From NCBI RefSeq assembly GCF_003344865.1, contig NZ_CP031165.1, forward strand, positions 4,655,910-4,719,909: a stretch of DNA of 64,000 nt, read 5' to 3'. Position numbers and translations under genes: made by a program. This DNA comes from Euzebya pacifica (lineage in GTDB: Bacteria; Actinomycetota; Nitriliruptoria; Euzebyales; Euzebyaceae). Shown piece by piece: positions 48,103-56,807 of this stretch. The notes under the pieces are model-generated. The model searched no databases, had not been told where the DNA came from, and worked only from the letters and a program-made list of their open reading frames with translations. Every line of letters begins with the position of its first letter. The first letter of the stretch is position 1.

Positions 48103-50102
48103 GCGTCGTCGATCGCGGAGCGCGGGTTGACCAGGTGTGCGGCACCCTCGGGCTGCTCCGACGGGTTGAGCGCGACGGGGTCACCGCGACGCAGCGCCGC
48201 GACCACCTGGTCCGGGCTGAGTCCCGTCGGCTCGCCGTTCATCAGCGGGCGGTTGGAGCGCGACGGGCGCTTGGTGACCCGGTCCAGGACCGCGGCCAGC
48301 TCCTCCTTGCCCAGGGTCTCGTGCTCCATCAGCTCGTCGGCCATCTCCTCCAGGACCTGGCGGTTCTCCACCAGGATCTGGACGGCTTCGTCGAAGGCCT
48401 CGTCGATGAGCGTACGGATCTCCTCGTCGATGATGGCCGCGACCTGCGCGCTGTAGTTGGGGTGGTTGGTCTCGCGCCCCAGGAAGGGCTCGCCCGCGGC
48501 ATGGCCGAACTGGATCGGACCGAGCTTCTCGCTCATGCCCCATTCGGTGACCATCTTGCGGGCGATCTCGGTGGCCTTGGCGATGTCGTTGCCGGCGCCG
48601 GTGGTGTAGTCGCCGACGGTCAGCTGCTCGGCGACGCGGCCGCCCAGCGCCATCGCCATGCGGTCGATCAGCTCCTGGCGGGAGTGGCCGTACTTGTCGC
48701 GCTCGGGCAGCGAGATGGTGACACCCAGCGCCTGGCCGCGCGGGATGATCGTGACCTTGTGCACCGGGTCGGCGTGGGGCAGCGCGTGGCCGACGATGGC
48801 GTGGCCGCCCTCGTGGTAGGCGGTCAGCCGCTTCTCGTCCTCGTGCATCAGCCGGGTACGACGCTCCGGTCCGATGAGGACGCGGTCGATGGCGTCCTCG
48901 AGGGAGGCCATGGTGATCTCGGCCACCCCACGACGGGCGCTCAGCAGCGCCGCCTCGTTGATCAGGTTCTGCAGGTCCGCACCGGTCAGCCCGGGGGTCT
49001 GCTTGGCCAGCACGGTCAGGTCGGCGTCGGGGGCCAGCGGCTTGCCGCGGGCGTGGACCTTCAGGATGGCCTCGCGACCGACGATGTCGGGCCGGTCGAC
49101 GACGATCTGGCGGTCGAAGCGGCCGGGGCGCAGCAGGGCCGGGTCGAGGATGTCGGGACGGTTGGTGGCGGCGATCAGGATGACGCCGGTCTTGACGTCG
49201 AAGCCGTCCATCTCCACCAGCAGCTGGTTGAGGGTCTGCTCGCGCTCGTCGTGCCCGCCGCCCATGCCGGCGCCGCGGTGGCGACCGACCGCGTCGATCT
49301 CGTCGACGAAGATGATCGCGGGGGCGTTGGACTTGGCCTGCTCGAACAGGTCACGGACGCGCGAGGCGCCCACACCGACGAACATCTCCACGAAGTCAGA
49401 ACCGGAGATGGAGAAGAACGGCACCCCGGCCTCACCGGCCACCGCGCGGGCGAGCAGGGTCTTGCCGGTACCGGGAGGACCGAACAGCAGCACGCCCTTG
49501 GGGATCTTCGCGCCGATGGCCTGGAACTTGGTGGGGTTGGCCAGGAAGTCCTTGATCTCCCGCAGCTCCTCAACGGCTTCCTGCGCACCGGCGACGTCCT
49601 CGAACGTGACCTTGGGCTGGTCCTTGGAGATCTGCTTGGCCTTGGCCTTGCCGAAGCTCATGACCCGGCCGCCGCCGCCCTGCATCTGCGACATCAGGAA
49701 GAAGAACAGCAGGAAGATCAGCGCGAACGGGATGAGGTTGATCAGCAGGCTGACGAACAGGTTCTGGTCCTGCGCGTCGACGTCGAGCTGTTCGGGCTCG
49801 ATGCCGGCCGCCTGCAGCTCGGCGTCGAGCTGCTCGTCGTTGACGATCGGGTTGAACGTCGCGACGTACTCGGTGGCCTCCGACTCGCCCTGGGGCTCGA
49901 CGAACTCACCCTTGAGGCCGTTGGATCCCGAGAGGATCGTGACCGAGGACAGCTCGCCGTCCTGGAGCGCCTGGATGAACTCGCCGTAGGTCAGCTCCTC
50001 GGGCGCGGAGGAGCTCCCCAGCGTGGAGACCATGGCCAGGGCCACGATCAGCAGGAGGGTGATCCACAGCAGTGGCCCTCGCAGGAAGCGCTGTACGTTC
50101 AT
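48099..50102 (-). CDS. ftsH: ATP-dependent zinc metalloprotease FtsH
   Basis: 667-aa membrane AAA+ protease for quality control. Two membrane helices (residues 8-28 and ~118-140) flank the periplasmic domain. The AAA module has [21 protein letters not shown] and LLRPGRFDR; the protease zinc site is HEGGH near residue 440 with a distal Asp in the [15 protein letters not shown] region. The C-terminal ~45 residues are a polar tail. The ATG is at 50102. The order hpt-ftsH-folE is conserved in Actinobacteria; in Bacillus hprT also precedes ftsH. Confidence 0.97.
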   Translation of the reverse strand: MNVQRFLRGPLLWITLLLIVALAMVSTLGSSSAPEELTYGEFIQALQDGELSSVTILSGSNGLKGEFVEPQGESEATEYVATFNPIVNDEQLDAELQAAGIEPEQLDVDAQDQNLFVSLLINLIPFALIFLLFFFLMSQMQGGGGRVMSFGKAKAKQISKDQPKVTFEDVAGAQEAVEELREIKDFLANPTKFQAIGAKIPKGVLLFGPPGTGKTLLARAVAGEAGVPFFSISGSDFVEMFVGVGASRVRDLFEQAKSNAPAIIFVDEIDAVGRHRGAGMGGGHDEREQTLNQLLVEMDGFDVKTGVILIAATNRPDILDPALLRPGRFDRQIVVDRPDIVGREAILKVHARGKPLAPDADLTVLAKQTPGLTGADLQNLINEAALLSARRGVAEITMASLEDAIDRVLIGPERRTRLMHEDEKRLTAYHEGGHAIVGHALPHADPVHKVTIIPRGQALGVTISLPERDKYGHSRQELIDRMAMALGGRVAEQLTVGDYTTGAGNDIAKATEIARKMVTEWGMSEKLGPIQFGHAAGEPFLGRETNHPNYSAQVAAIIDEEIRTLIDEAFDEAVQILVENRQVLEEMADELMEHETLGKEELAAVLDRVTKRPSRSNRPLMNGEPTGLSPDQVVAALRRGDPVALNPSEQPEGAAHLVNPRSAIDDA

Positions 50103-50243
50103 CGACTCACTCAGTCCTGTGTACGCCTCGCAGGGACCGGCTGGCGCCTGCGCCTGCGGTCGGATGCTACCAGCGGCCCTCGACCGGCGGCCCCTGACGT
50201 CATGCGGGCTTTACCCCGTCTTTGCCCCTCGTCGGGCTGGAGG

Positions 50244-50801
50244 TCAGCTGTAGACCTCGGGCTTGAGCGTGCCGATGTAGGGCAGGTTCCGGTACCGCTC
50301 GTCGTAGTCGAGCCCGTAGCCGACGACGAACTCGTTGGGGACCTCGAACCCGGTCCACTTCACGCCGATGTCGACCTTCGCCGCGTCCGGCTTGACCAGG
50401 AGGGCCATGACCTCGACCGACTTGGGACCGCGCGCCCGGAGGTTCTTCAGCAGGTAGGACAGGGTCAGGCCCGAGTCGACGATGTCCTCCACGATCAGGA
50501 CGTGACGGCCCTCGATCTCGACGTCGAGGTCCTTGAGGATCCGCACGACGCCGCTGCTCTTGGTCGAGGCGCCGTAGGAGGACACGGCCATGAAGTCGAA
50601 GATCGTGTCGACCTCCAGGGACCGCGCGAAGTCGGCGAGGACGATGAAGGCGCCCTTGAGGACCGCGGTGACCACGACCTGTTCGCCCTCGTAGGCCTGG
50701 GAGATCTGCTTGCCGAGCACCGACAGGCGGTCGCGGATCTCCTCCTCGCTGATGAGGACCTTCTCGATGTCGGGATGATCGGACGCCGCGTGGGAAGTCA
50801 T
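50244..50801 (-). CDS. hpt: Hypoxanthine (guanine) phosphoribosyltransferase
   Basis: 185 aa. Salvages hypoxanthine or guanine with PRPP. The PRPP-binding motif is VLIVEDIVDSGLTLSYLL; VVTAVLKGAFIVLADF and FVVGYGLDYDERYRNLPYIG are further signatures. The ATG at 50801 overlaps the tilS stop (ATGA). The tilS-hpt-ftsH order is widely conserved in Gram-positives. It is 141 bp before ftsH, where a promoter may lie. Confidence 0.96.
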   Translation of the reverse strand: MTSHAASDHPDIEKVLISEEEIRDRLSVLGKQISQAYEGEQVVVTAVLKGAFIVLADFARSLEVDTIFDFMAVSSYGASTKSSGVVRILKDLDVEIEGRHVLIVEDIVDSGLTLSYLLKNLRARGPKSVEVMALLVKPDAAKVDIGVKWTGFEVPNEFVVGYGLDYDERYRNLPYIGTLKPEVYS

Positions 50802-52162
50802 GGGCCGCCACGATAACCGGTCGGTCCGCTCCCGTCGGCGGCGACACCGATACACAGACATGGCTGTCCGGCCACGGCTGGGGCGATCGTCCGGTCGCCG
50901 ACGAGCAGCACCGTGCCGTCGGCCGCAGCGACGATCGGTACCTGATCCCGCAGTGCCGCTGGAACGCGCTGCAGGTCCTTGCGGATGGCCCGGTCGCCCG
51001 ACGCCAGGCGGGGGCGGACCACAACACCGTCGGGACCGCTGGTCGGCATGGCCACCTCGGCGGTCCAGGGCGGTGCACCCGCGGCGGGCCGTGTCGCAGT
51101 GGGACCCGCCACGGCGGTGGTCAGGAGGTAGGCGAGGCCGAGCTCCGGCAGCGTGACCCCGGTCCCGACCGGCAGGGGACGCGGCGCCCATGACGGGACC
51201 GTGGGGTCGAGCAGGACCACGGTGTCGCCCGCCATGGTGGCCCTGACGCCGCCCTGCACGTCGATTCGCTGCCCGACCGGCAGCCCGAGGATCCGGGACA
51301 CCGTCTCGGCGTCCGGAGCCGATCGGTGCGGGCCCGGCAGCAGCGCCCATCCCGCGCGGATGCGCCTGCGGAGGACCGCCACGGCCGTGTCGGCCGGCGT
51401 GTCCACGACCACCGCAGCCCCGACGCGCCGGACGCTGCCCGGTGGCACGGCGGTGGCATCCAGGAGGGCGACGTCGTCGGCGACGAGCTCGGCCAACCTG
51501 GCCAGCGCCGGGACCGGGTCGCCGTCATCGGGTCGCAGGCGGGACAGGGCCGGCAGCGCCTCGCGTCGGACCCGGCCACGCCGCTGGTCGGGATCACCGG
51601 TGTTGGTCGGGTCGGTGACGGTGGCGTGTGGGGCGGACACGGCGTGGACATCGGCCCGTCGCAGCCCGAGCATCGGTCGGACGACCAGCACCCCGTCGCG
51701 CTCCGCTGCCGGACGCATGGCGGCCAGGCCGTCGAGACCGGTCCCCCGAGCGATCCGCAGCAGCAGGGTCTCGGCCTGGTCGTCAGCGGTGTGGCCCAGC
51801 AGCAGGGCGACCGCCCGTCGGTCGCGTGCGAGGTCGAGGAGTGCGGCGTGCCGTGCACGCCTGGCGGCGTCCTCGGGGCCGGCACCCTCCCCCACGGTGA
51901 CCGGCAGGACCACCACGCTGGCGCCGAGGAGTCCCGCGTTGGCCGCCGTGGCCTCGACATCGAGCGCGTCGTCGCGCAGGCCGTGGCGGACATGGCCGAC
52001 GACCAGGCGCAGGTCTGGCCTCGCGGCGGCCACGAGGTGCAAGAGCGCCACGGAGTCCGGTCCACCCGAGACCCCCAGCACGACGGTCGCATCCGCCCGG
52101 ACGTGGGTGTCCAGGACGTCGGCGACCGCGGCGATCAGGCCGCGGTGATCCGTGTCACCCAC
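50798..52162 (-). CDS. tilS: tRNA(Ile)-lysidine synthase
   Basis: 454 aa. Modifies C34 of tRNA-Ile(CAU) to lysidine, switching its identity. The N-type ATP pyrophosphatase loop is VVLGVSGGPDSVALLHL; VGHVRHGLR, GHTADDQAETLLLRIARGTGL and VRPMLGLRRADV follow. The C-terminal half is the longer, Ala/Arg-rich substrate-binding region seen in actinobacterial TilS. The GTG start is at 52162, inside the end of the DUF2342 gene by 28 bp, implying coupling. Confidence 0.94.
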   Translation of the reverse strand: MGDTDHRGLIAAVADVLDTHVRADATVVLGVSGGPDSVALLHLVAAARPDLRLVVGHVRHGLRDDALDVEATAANAGLLGASVVVLPVTVGEGAGPEDAARRARHAALLDLARDRRAVALLLGHTADDQAETLLLRIARGTGLDGLAAMRPAAERDGVLVVRPMLGLRRADVHAVSAPHATVTDPTNTGDPDQRRGRVRREALPALSRLRPDDGDPVPALARLAELVADDVALLDATAVPPGSVRRVGAAVVVDTPADTAVAVLRRRIRAGWALLPGPHRSAPDAETVSRILGLPVGQRIDVQGGVRATMAGDTVVLLDPTVPSWAPRPLPVGTGVTLPELGLAYLLTTAVAGPTATRPAAGAPPWTAEVAMPTSGPDGVVVRPRLASGDRAIRKDLQRVPAALRDQVPIVAAADGTVLLVGDRTIAPAVAGQPCLCIGVAADGSGPTGYRGGP

Positions 52163-53187
52163 GCGTCGGGATCCTCCAGCTCATCCGGGCTGGGGATGTG
52201 CTCGGGCCGCTCCCACACGCGGTGGAAGGTGTCGCGACCGTGCCGCTCGGCGACCTCGGCGATGAACTGCTCGCCGACGGCGTACTGCTCGGCCTTCATG
52301 GCCATGCCCAGCGCGCGGCCGACCAGCCGACCCGGGCCGGACTGCGACGCTCGCCTGCGGTTCAGCGCCGTCCGAACACGCGAGGGGTCGACCCCGTCCT
52401 CGGCGAGGACCTCCACCCCCCAGTCCATGACGATGTTGCCGTGGCCCTCCAGCACCGACATGAGCGCCTGCGCATGGGCCATCTGCACGGCCTGCTCGGG
52501 GCTCAGGAACGCCTCGAGCACGTCACGGACGTCGAGCCCGCCCTCACCGATCCGCCTGCGGAGCTGCTTCAGCCCGCCCTTGAGGCGGTCGGGGTCGATC
52601 TGGGTCTCGGCCAGGTAGGTGGTGATGATCGTGTGCAGGTGGCCGCGCAGCCAGTCGACGCCCTCGAACTGCAGGCGGTGGCCGAGCTCGTGGAGGACGA
52701 CCCCGAGGACCAGGTCGGTCCCGTCGATGTCGGTTTCCTCGGCCAGGTCGCGTTCGGCCTGCAGCAGGTTCGGCCCCACCAGGGTGAGCTGTCCGGGAGT
52801 CCGCCCCTCGGGCAGGAAGACCTCGTACTGGCCGAGGACGCGTGTGGACAGGAACCCGAAGATCGCGCCGATCTGCATCGCCACGGCCTTGGCCGACACC
52901 GAGTGCGGCAGCGAGGACCGCGACAACAACGCGTCGGCGAACGGGTCGGTCAGGTACCGCATCGACTGCAGGTTGGACCGGATCCACTCGCCCCGGCCCA
53001 CAACCCGGGCATCTGCCGGACCGAGCGTGTCCCCCAGCTCGGTCACGTCGCGGCTGGCACGGTCGGCCAGCGCAACCGCGTCGGCGACCTGTCCGCGCAG
53101 GCGCTGCACGTCCTCGCCGGTTGCCGGCACCGGCGACAGCCCGGCGACCCGACGGCCGACGCGTTCGGCGAGGGCCCAGTCGGCCAG
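52135..53187 (-). CDS. DUF2342 zinc-dependent metalloprotease-like protein
   Basis: About 350 aa. Members (mycobacterial Rv3626c) are annotated as coenzyme F420 biosynthesis-associated or zinc metalloproteases, without firm function. The metal motif is LGVVLHELGHRLQFEGVDWL; ESYYL-like TTYLAETQIDPDRL and FLSPEQAVQMAHAQALMSVLEGHGN carry further conserved residues. The conserved N-terminus (LADWALAERVGRRVAGLSP) lies upstream of the first in-frame GTG (53130). The likeliest start is therefore a CTG at 53187, ten bases after GAGGAGGAGGG. The tilS neighbour matches the Rv3625c-Rv3626c pair. Confidence 0.8.
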   Translation of the reverse strand: MADWALAERVGRRVAGLSPVPATGEDVQRLRGQVADAVALADRASRDVTELGDTLGPADARVVGRGEWIRSNLQSMRYLTDPFADALLSRSSLPHSVSAKAVAMQIGAIFGFLSTRVLGQYEVFLPEGRTPGQLTLVGPNLLQAERDLAEETDIDGTDLVLGVVLHELGHRLQFEGVDWLRGHLHTIITTYLAETQIDPDRLKGGLKQLRRRIGEGGLDVRDVLEAFLSPEQAVQMAHAQALMSVLEGHGNIVMDWGVEVLAEDGVDPSRVRTALNRRRASQSGPGRLVGRALGMAMKAEQYAVGEQFIAEVAERHGRDTFHRVWERPEHIPSPDELEDPDAWVTRITAA

Positions 53188-53216
53188 CGTCGCCGAACCC
53201 TCCTCCTCGGTGGGAG

Positions 53217-53549
53217 TCAGCGCTTGGATCGCGCCTCCGCCTCACGGGCGAAGCGCGGCTGGAAGACCAGGTACTGCATGATCACGAACCCGGCGACCAG
53301 CACGCCGGCGGCGGCCAGCGGGTAGATCATCCAGTCGAAGAACCCGGGACGCTCGGCGTCCTCGGCGTCGGGGGTCAGGAACTCTGCGGAGACGTCCGAG
53401 GCGTTCTCACGGATCTCGGAGTACTCGGTGAAGTGGCTCTCCTCGCCCTCGGTCGCCATGACCGGACCGGCCACGAGACCGACCACCATCAGGGCGAGCA
53501 GCAGGGCGGAAAGGGTTCGAGTAACCATCGGAGCGAGTGACCTCGTCAT
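53217..53549 (-). CDS. Small exported membrane protein, function unknown
   Basis: 110 aa, not recognised. An N-terminal signal sequence (LSALLLALMVVGLVAGPVMA) is followed by a ~40-residue acidic extracytoplasmic stretch, a second helix (MIYPLAAAGVLVAGFVIMQY) and a basic tail (REAEARSKR), so the C-terminus is inside. The start may be the ATG at 53549 or at 53528; neither has a clear ribosome site. It lies 30 bp upstream of the DUF2342 gene and is likely cotranscribed with it. Confidence 0.6.
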   Translation of the reverse strand: MTRSLAPMVTRTLSALLLALMVVGLVAGPVMATEGEESHFTEYSEIRENASDVSAEFLTPDAEDAERPGFFDWMIYPLAAAGVLVAGFVIMQYLVFQPRFAREAEARSKR

Positions 53550-53637
53550 TGTCGATCGTGTTCGCGCACACCGTGGACGGCTGCGCTCGGGCCGGGATTG
53601 TACTCGGTCGGGTGCTCGCGCCAGAAGTCGGCGGACC

Positions 53638-54777
53638 TCACCCAGCCGACATCGACCCGAGCCCGTCGGCGTCGCCGAAGTCGGTCTCGAAGCCGTCGCC
53701 CTGGTCCTCGTCGCCACCGTCCAGGTCGACGGGCGGGAGCAAGAAGTCCTCCCCTGCTGGCTCGCTCGGGGTCGGTTCCGGGTCGGCAGCTGCCGGTGGG
53801 GACGTGGAGGCCGTTGTCGGGGCCGGTTCGGGGCGGTCCTGCCCCGATCCGGTGGTCGCCGGCTGGTCGGTCGTGGGGCCGTGGCCTGGACGCGGCGCCG
53901 GCTCTGCGGCCTGCCCACCGTCGGTTGACGGATCGACGTCGTCGAGATCCGGCATGTCGGGCGAGATGGGTGCCTCCGGGCGGACCGGCAGGGGAATGTC
54001 GAGGTCTGCCGCGAGCCGACCGAGGTCGGCCAGGAGGACGTCGACCGTCGGCACCGTCCCGACGAGCACCGTCAGCGCGGCGTGCTGGTCGGTGATGACC
54101 ATGCGCAGCCAGCTGCGGACCTCTGGTTCGTTCCGGACGTCGATCGGGAGGCTGTCGATCGCGTCGTGCAGCGAGGCCGACCGTGCCGTCAGCACGCGTA
54201 CGTCGCTGGCCTGCCCGGACTCGGCTGCCTCCGCGGCAGCGAGCGCGAACTCCGAGGCCTGCACCGCCGCAAGCAACGGGTCGGGCTGTGGGCTCTGCAG
54301 CGGCCCGAGGCCGACGAACGCGATCGCAGCGACGGCCACCGCGGCGACGATCCCGCGTCGGAGCGACCCGCCGACGGCTGTTCCTCCAACCGCCGGCTCC
54401 ATTTCGCGGTCGTCCCCGCGGGGGTCCTCCCGGACGTCGATCGCCCCGGGGATGGGAGGCGGGGGCGGGGGCACGTCCTGCGGGAGCGGACGCACGGCCC
54501 GGTCGACCACGTCCTCGGCGTCCCGCTCGACCATGGCTCCGGCAACGACGCGTTGCACCTGCGTCTGCAGCTGCTCGAGGGAGGCGAGATGGGACTCCAG
54601 CGTCGCGATGGCTCGGTCGTGATCACCCTGCTCTGCCCACAGGTGGGCGTCGACCAGGTCCTCGGCCAGCGTCTCGCGGTACTCGTCGACCTCCCGACGC
54701 AGCCCGTCCCGGAGTCGGCGCGCCGCCGCACGGGAGGGCACCGGGCCTCGTGGGGGTTCCTGCGCTTGTCGGTCCAT
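53638..54777 (-). CDS. Single-pass membrane protein with acidic Pro-rich ectodomain
   Basis: 379 aa, not recognised. A charged helical N-terminus (~1-95, cytoplasmic, coiled-coil-like) and a proline run (DVPPPPPPIPG) precede one membrane helix (~143-160). A helical extracytoplasmic part and a final ~115 residues rich in Pro, Asp and Thr follow. The topology resembles anti-sigma or signalling anchor proteins, but no anti-sigma motif or partner sigma gene is present. The ATG has GGAGAGGAGG upstream, a very strong site. It leads the minus-strand series into DUF2342-tilS-hpt-ftsH. Confidence 0.6.
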   Translation of the reverse strand: MDRQAQEPPRGPVPSRAAARRLRDGLRREVDEYRETLAEDLVDAHLWAEQGDHDRAIATLESHLASLEQLQTQVQRVVAGAMVERDAEDVVDRAVRPLPQDVPPPPPPIPGAIDVREDPRGDDREMEPAVGGTAVGGSLRRGIVAAVAVAAIAFVGLGPLQSPQPDPLLAAVQASEFALAAAEAAESGQASDVRVLTARSASLHDAIDSLPIDVRNEPEVRSWLRMVITDQHAALTVLVGTVPTVDVLLADLGRLAADLDIPLPVRPEAPISPDMPDLDDVDPSTDGGQAAEPAPRPGHGPTTDQPATTGSGQDRPEPAPTTASTSPPAAADPEPTPSEPAGEDFLLPPVDLDGGDEDQGDGFETDFGDADGLGSMSAG

Positions 54778-55149
54778 CGGTGTCCTCCTCTCCTTGGTGG
54801 TGGTTCAGTCGTCGTGGGGTGACGTTCGGTCTGCAGCGGGGGCTTGTAGCCATGTTCTCGTTCGGTCCACCCAGTACCTGCAGACGTTTCGTCCGTGTTT
54901 TCGGGTGCGTACGCATCAGAACGTCCGAGGTGGAGCCGTAATGCGCACGGTTCATTTGGTCATTTCGAGCCATCGACGCGAAGTTGTTCGCCGGTGACAC
55001 TCGTTTGAGTCGAGCCGCGACAGGGGGCGGGTGGCTCGTCCTCTTGACACATCGAGGGAGTGTCATACAGGTGGTTCGGGTCCGGCGGGGCCCGGACCAA
55101 CCTGTGTCCGAACACCGTGTTCGGTTCGCGACGTTCGGGTTCGCGTTGT
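54778..55149. other. Intergenic region with palindromes and short repeats
   Basis: 372 bp between the divergent-facing start of the 379-aa protein gene and the stop of the ABC permease. No convincing gene is seen. It is less GC-rich than its surroundings in 54890-54990 and holds a TGCGTACGCA palindrome (54906-54915), an inverted repeat and part of a tandem repeat, listed separately. The promoter of the minus-strand gene should lie here, but no hexamers were firmly placed. Confidence 0.5.
55108..55124. promoter_or_regulatory. 17-bp inverted repeat
   Basis: CCGAACAC and GTGTTCGG flank a single central C. The half-sites resemble an actinobacterial LexA box (CGAAC-N4-GTTCG), but the GAAC-GTTC spacing is five, not four. 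It is 331 bp upstream of the 379-aa protein gene; operator or terminator use is open. Confidence 0.35.
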
Positions 55150-55162
55150 TCAGGTTCGCAGA
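55119..55162. repeat. Three tandem 14-15-bp GTTCGG-type repeats
   Basis: GTTCGGTTCGCGAC, GTTCGGGTTCGCGTT and GTTCAGGTTCGCAGA follow each other directly. The third copy contains the stop codon of the ABC permease gene, so the array overlaps the end of that gene. Confidence 0.6.
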
Positions 55163-56022
55163 AGCACGACGAACCGTCGAGCACCGAGGCGGAACCCGAT
55201 CAGGCCGAGCACCACCAGGACCCCCAGGTGCGCCACGATCGACACGTCGACCTGCCCCAGCATGACCTGTCGCAGCGCCGCCACCCCGTGGTAAAGCGGC
55301 GAGATCTGGGTGATCACCTGCGCCCAGGACGGCAGGACGCTGATCGGATAGAAGGTCGCGGAGAACAGGAAGAGCGGGACGATGGCGATCTGCAGAAGGT
55401 CGAAGTCGTTCCAGCTGCGCATGTAGGTGGTCGCCCACAGCGTCAACGCGCCGAACGTGAACCCGATCAGGAGCGCCACCGGGACCGCGAGGAGGGCCAG
55501 GGGGCTGGCAAGGACACCGAGGGCCGCCGCGACGACCATGAACCCGACGGCGTAGAGGGCCACGCGGCTGACTGCCCACACGATCTCACCGGCGGCGATG
55601 TCGCGCGGCGCGGCGGGGGTGGCGCCCATGGCGTCGTAGATGCCGTCGTGCCGCAGCTTGAAGTAGACGTTGTAGGTCTCGTACACGGTGGCGTTCATCG
55701 CAGCGGCACCCAGCAGCCCGGCCGCGACGAACTCACCGTAGGCCGCACCGCCGAGGTCCGCGGTGCCGTCCACGAGGCTGCCGACCCCCACGCCGAGGAC
55801 CAGCAGGTACAGCAGCGGCTCGAAGAGGCCCGACAGCAACGCCGGCCACTGGTTGCGCCACAGCAGGACGTTGCGTTCGAAGACGTGCTGCCCCTTCGGT
55901 GACCCGAGCAGGCGGTACGGGGCCAGCCGGGCGACCAGGAACAGCAGGTCGAGGCTTCGCGGGACCATCGGCTCGGCTGGACGGGCCGGAGCCGGCGGCG
56001 TGGGTGGGGCGTCGGTGCTCAT
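55150..56022 (-). CDS. ABC-2 type permease (NodJ-like), second subunit
   Basis: 290 aa, six membrane helices. After a Pro-rich start comes FERNVLLWRNQWPALLSGLF, then LLYLLVLGVGVG and the ABC-2 signature region ISPLYHGVAALRQVMLGQV. It pairs with the preceding permease as a heterodimeric exporter. The ATG at 56022 overlaps the preceding stop (ATGA). The last residues lie within a short tandem repeat. The substrate is unknown; NodIJ-like systems export lipo-oligosaccharides, drugs or polymers. Confidence 0.88.
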   Translation of the reverse strand: MSTDAPPTPPAPARPAEPMVPRSLDLLFLVARLAPYRLLGSPKGQHVFERNVLLWRNQWPALLSGLFEPLLYLLVLGVGVGSLVDGTADLGGAAYGEFVAAGLLGAAAMNATVYETYNVYFKLRHDGIYDAMGATPAAPRDIAAGEIVWAVSRVALYAVGFMVVAAALGVLASPLALLAVPVALLIGFTFGALTLWATTYMRSWNDFDLLQIAIVPLFLFSATFYPISVLPSWAQVITQISPLYHGVAALRQVMLGQVDVSIVAHLGVLVVLGLIGFRLGARRFVVLLRT

Positions 56023-56807
56023 GGGTGCAGCCGCTGGGTCAGCGTGCGAACGGTGAGGAGGACGCCGGCGAGCGTGCAGGCCAGCAGCACGGCGACGTGG
56101 ACCAGCGGTGGGTACGCCGTCGCCAGGCCCAGCCCACCGGCCCTGACGAGCTCGATGCCGTGCCACAGCGGGGACACGGCCGCGAAGGGCTGCACGGCCG
56201 ACGGCAGCTCGCTGATGGGGAAGAAGGTGCCGGAGAGCACGAACAGCGGCACGACCACGAAGCGGAAGACATAACCGATCTTCGTGCCCTCCTGTGCCCA
56301 GGCGGCGAAGGCGAACATGGGCGCGCCGCAAGCGAGGCCGACGAGGACCGCCGGGGCGATGACCCCCAGCGCACCGAGGGGGTCGACCAGGTCGAGCGCG
56401 AGCAGGGACACCGCGAAGACGACGCCGGAGATCGTCAGCCTGACGGCCAGCACCAGCATCTTCCCGCCGACGATGTCGGCAGGGGTCAGCGGGGTCGATG
56501 TCGACGCCACCCAGGTGCGGGTGAAGCTGATCGCGCCCATCACCGGCCACGACAGCTCCCCCGCCCCGGTCTGCATGCTGGAGGCGGCGAGGACACCCGT
56601 GCCGGCGAAGGCGGCGTAGCTGACGCCCCCGAGCTCGGCCGCGGCACCTCCTCCCTCCACCAGCTGCCCGATGCCCAGGCCGATGCCGGCCAGGTACAGG
56701 ATCGGGGCGATGAAGGTGGAGAAGGCGCTGCCGTACCAGGTGCGCCGCCACAGCTCGAGCTGGTACCGGGCGAACCGCAACGAGCCGGCGACGGTCATGG
56801 CGCTCAT
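56019..56807 (-). CDS. ABC-2 type permease (NodJ-like), first subunit
   Basis: 262 aa, six membrane helices. Features are RYQLELWRRTWYGSAFSTFI at the cytoplasmic N-terminus, APILYLAGIGLGIGQL, and SPLWHGIELVRAGGLG before the last helix, the usual ABC-2 C-terminal signature. It is paralogous to the downstream permease. The start overlaps the ATPase stop (ATGA), so the three genes are translationally coupled. Confidence 0.88.
   Translation of the reverse strand: MSAMTVAGSLRFARYQLELWRRTWYGSAFSTFIAPILYLAGIGLGIGQLVEGGGAAAELGGVSYAAFAGTGVLAASSMQTGAGELSWPVMGAISFTRTWVASTSTPLTPADIVGGKMLVLAVRLTISGVVFAVSLLALDLVDPLGALGVIAPAVLVGLACGAPMFAFAAWAQEGTKIGYVFRFVVVPLFVLSGTFFPISELPSAVQPFAAVSPLWHGIELVRAGGLGLATAYPPLVHVAVLLACTLAGVLLTVRTLTQRLHP

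Noticed and set aside
48135-50816. Long plus-strand reading frame opposite ftsH and hpt
   Set aside because: Antisense shadow of strongly recognised genes, with low-complexity Gly/Arg/Asp composition.
55108-55124. LexA (SOS) box at CCGAACACCGTGTTCGG
   Set aside because: The GAAC and GTTC halves are five bases apart instead of four, and no damage-response gene starts nearby. Kept only as an inverted repeat.
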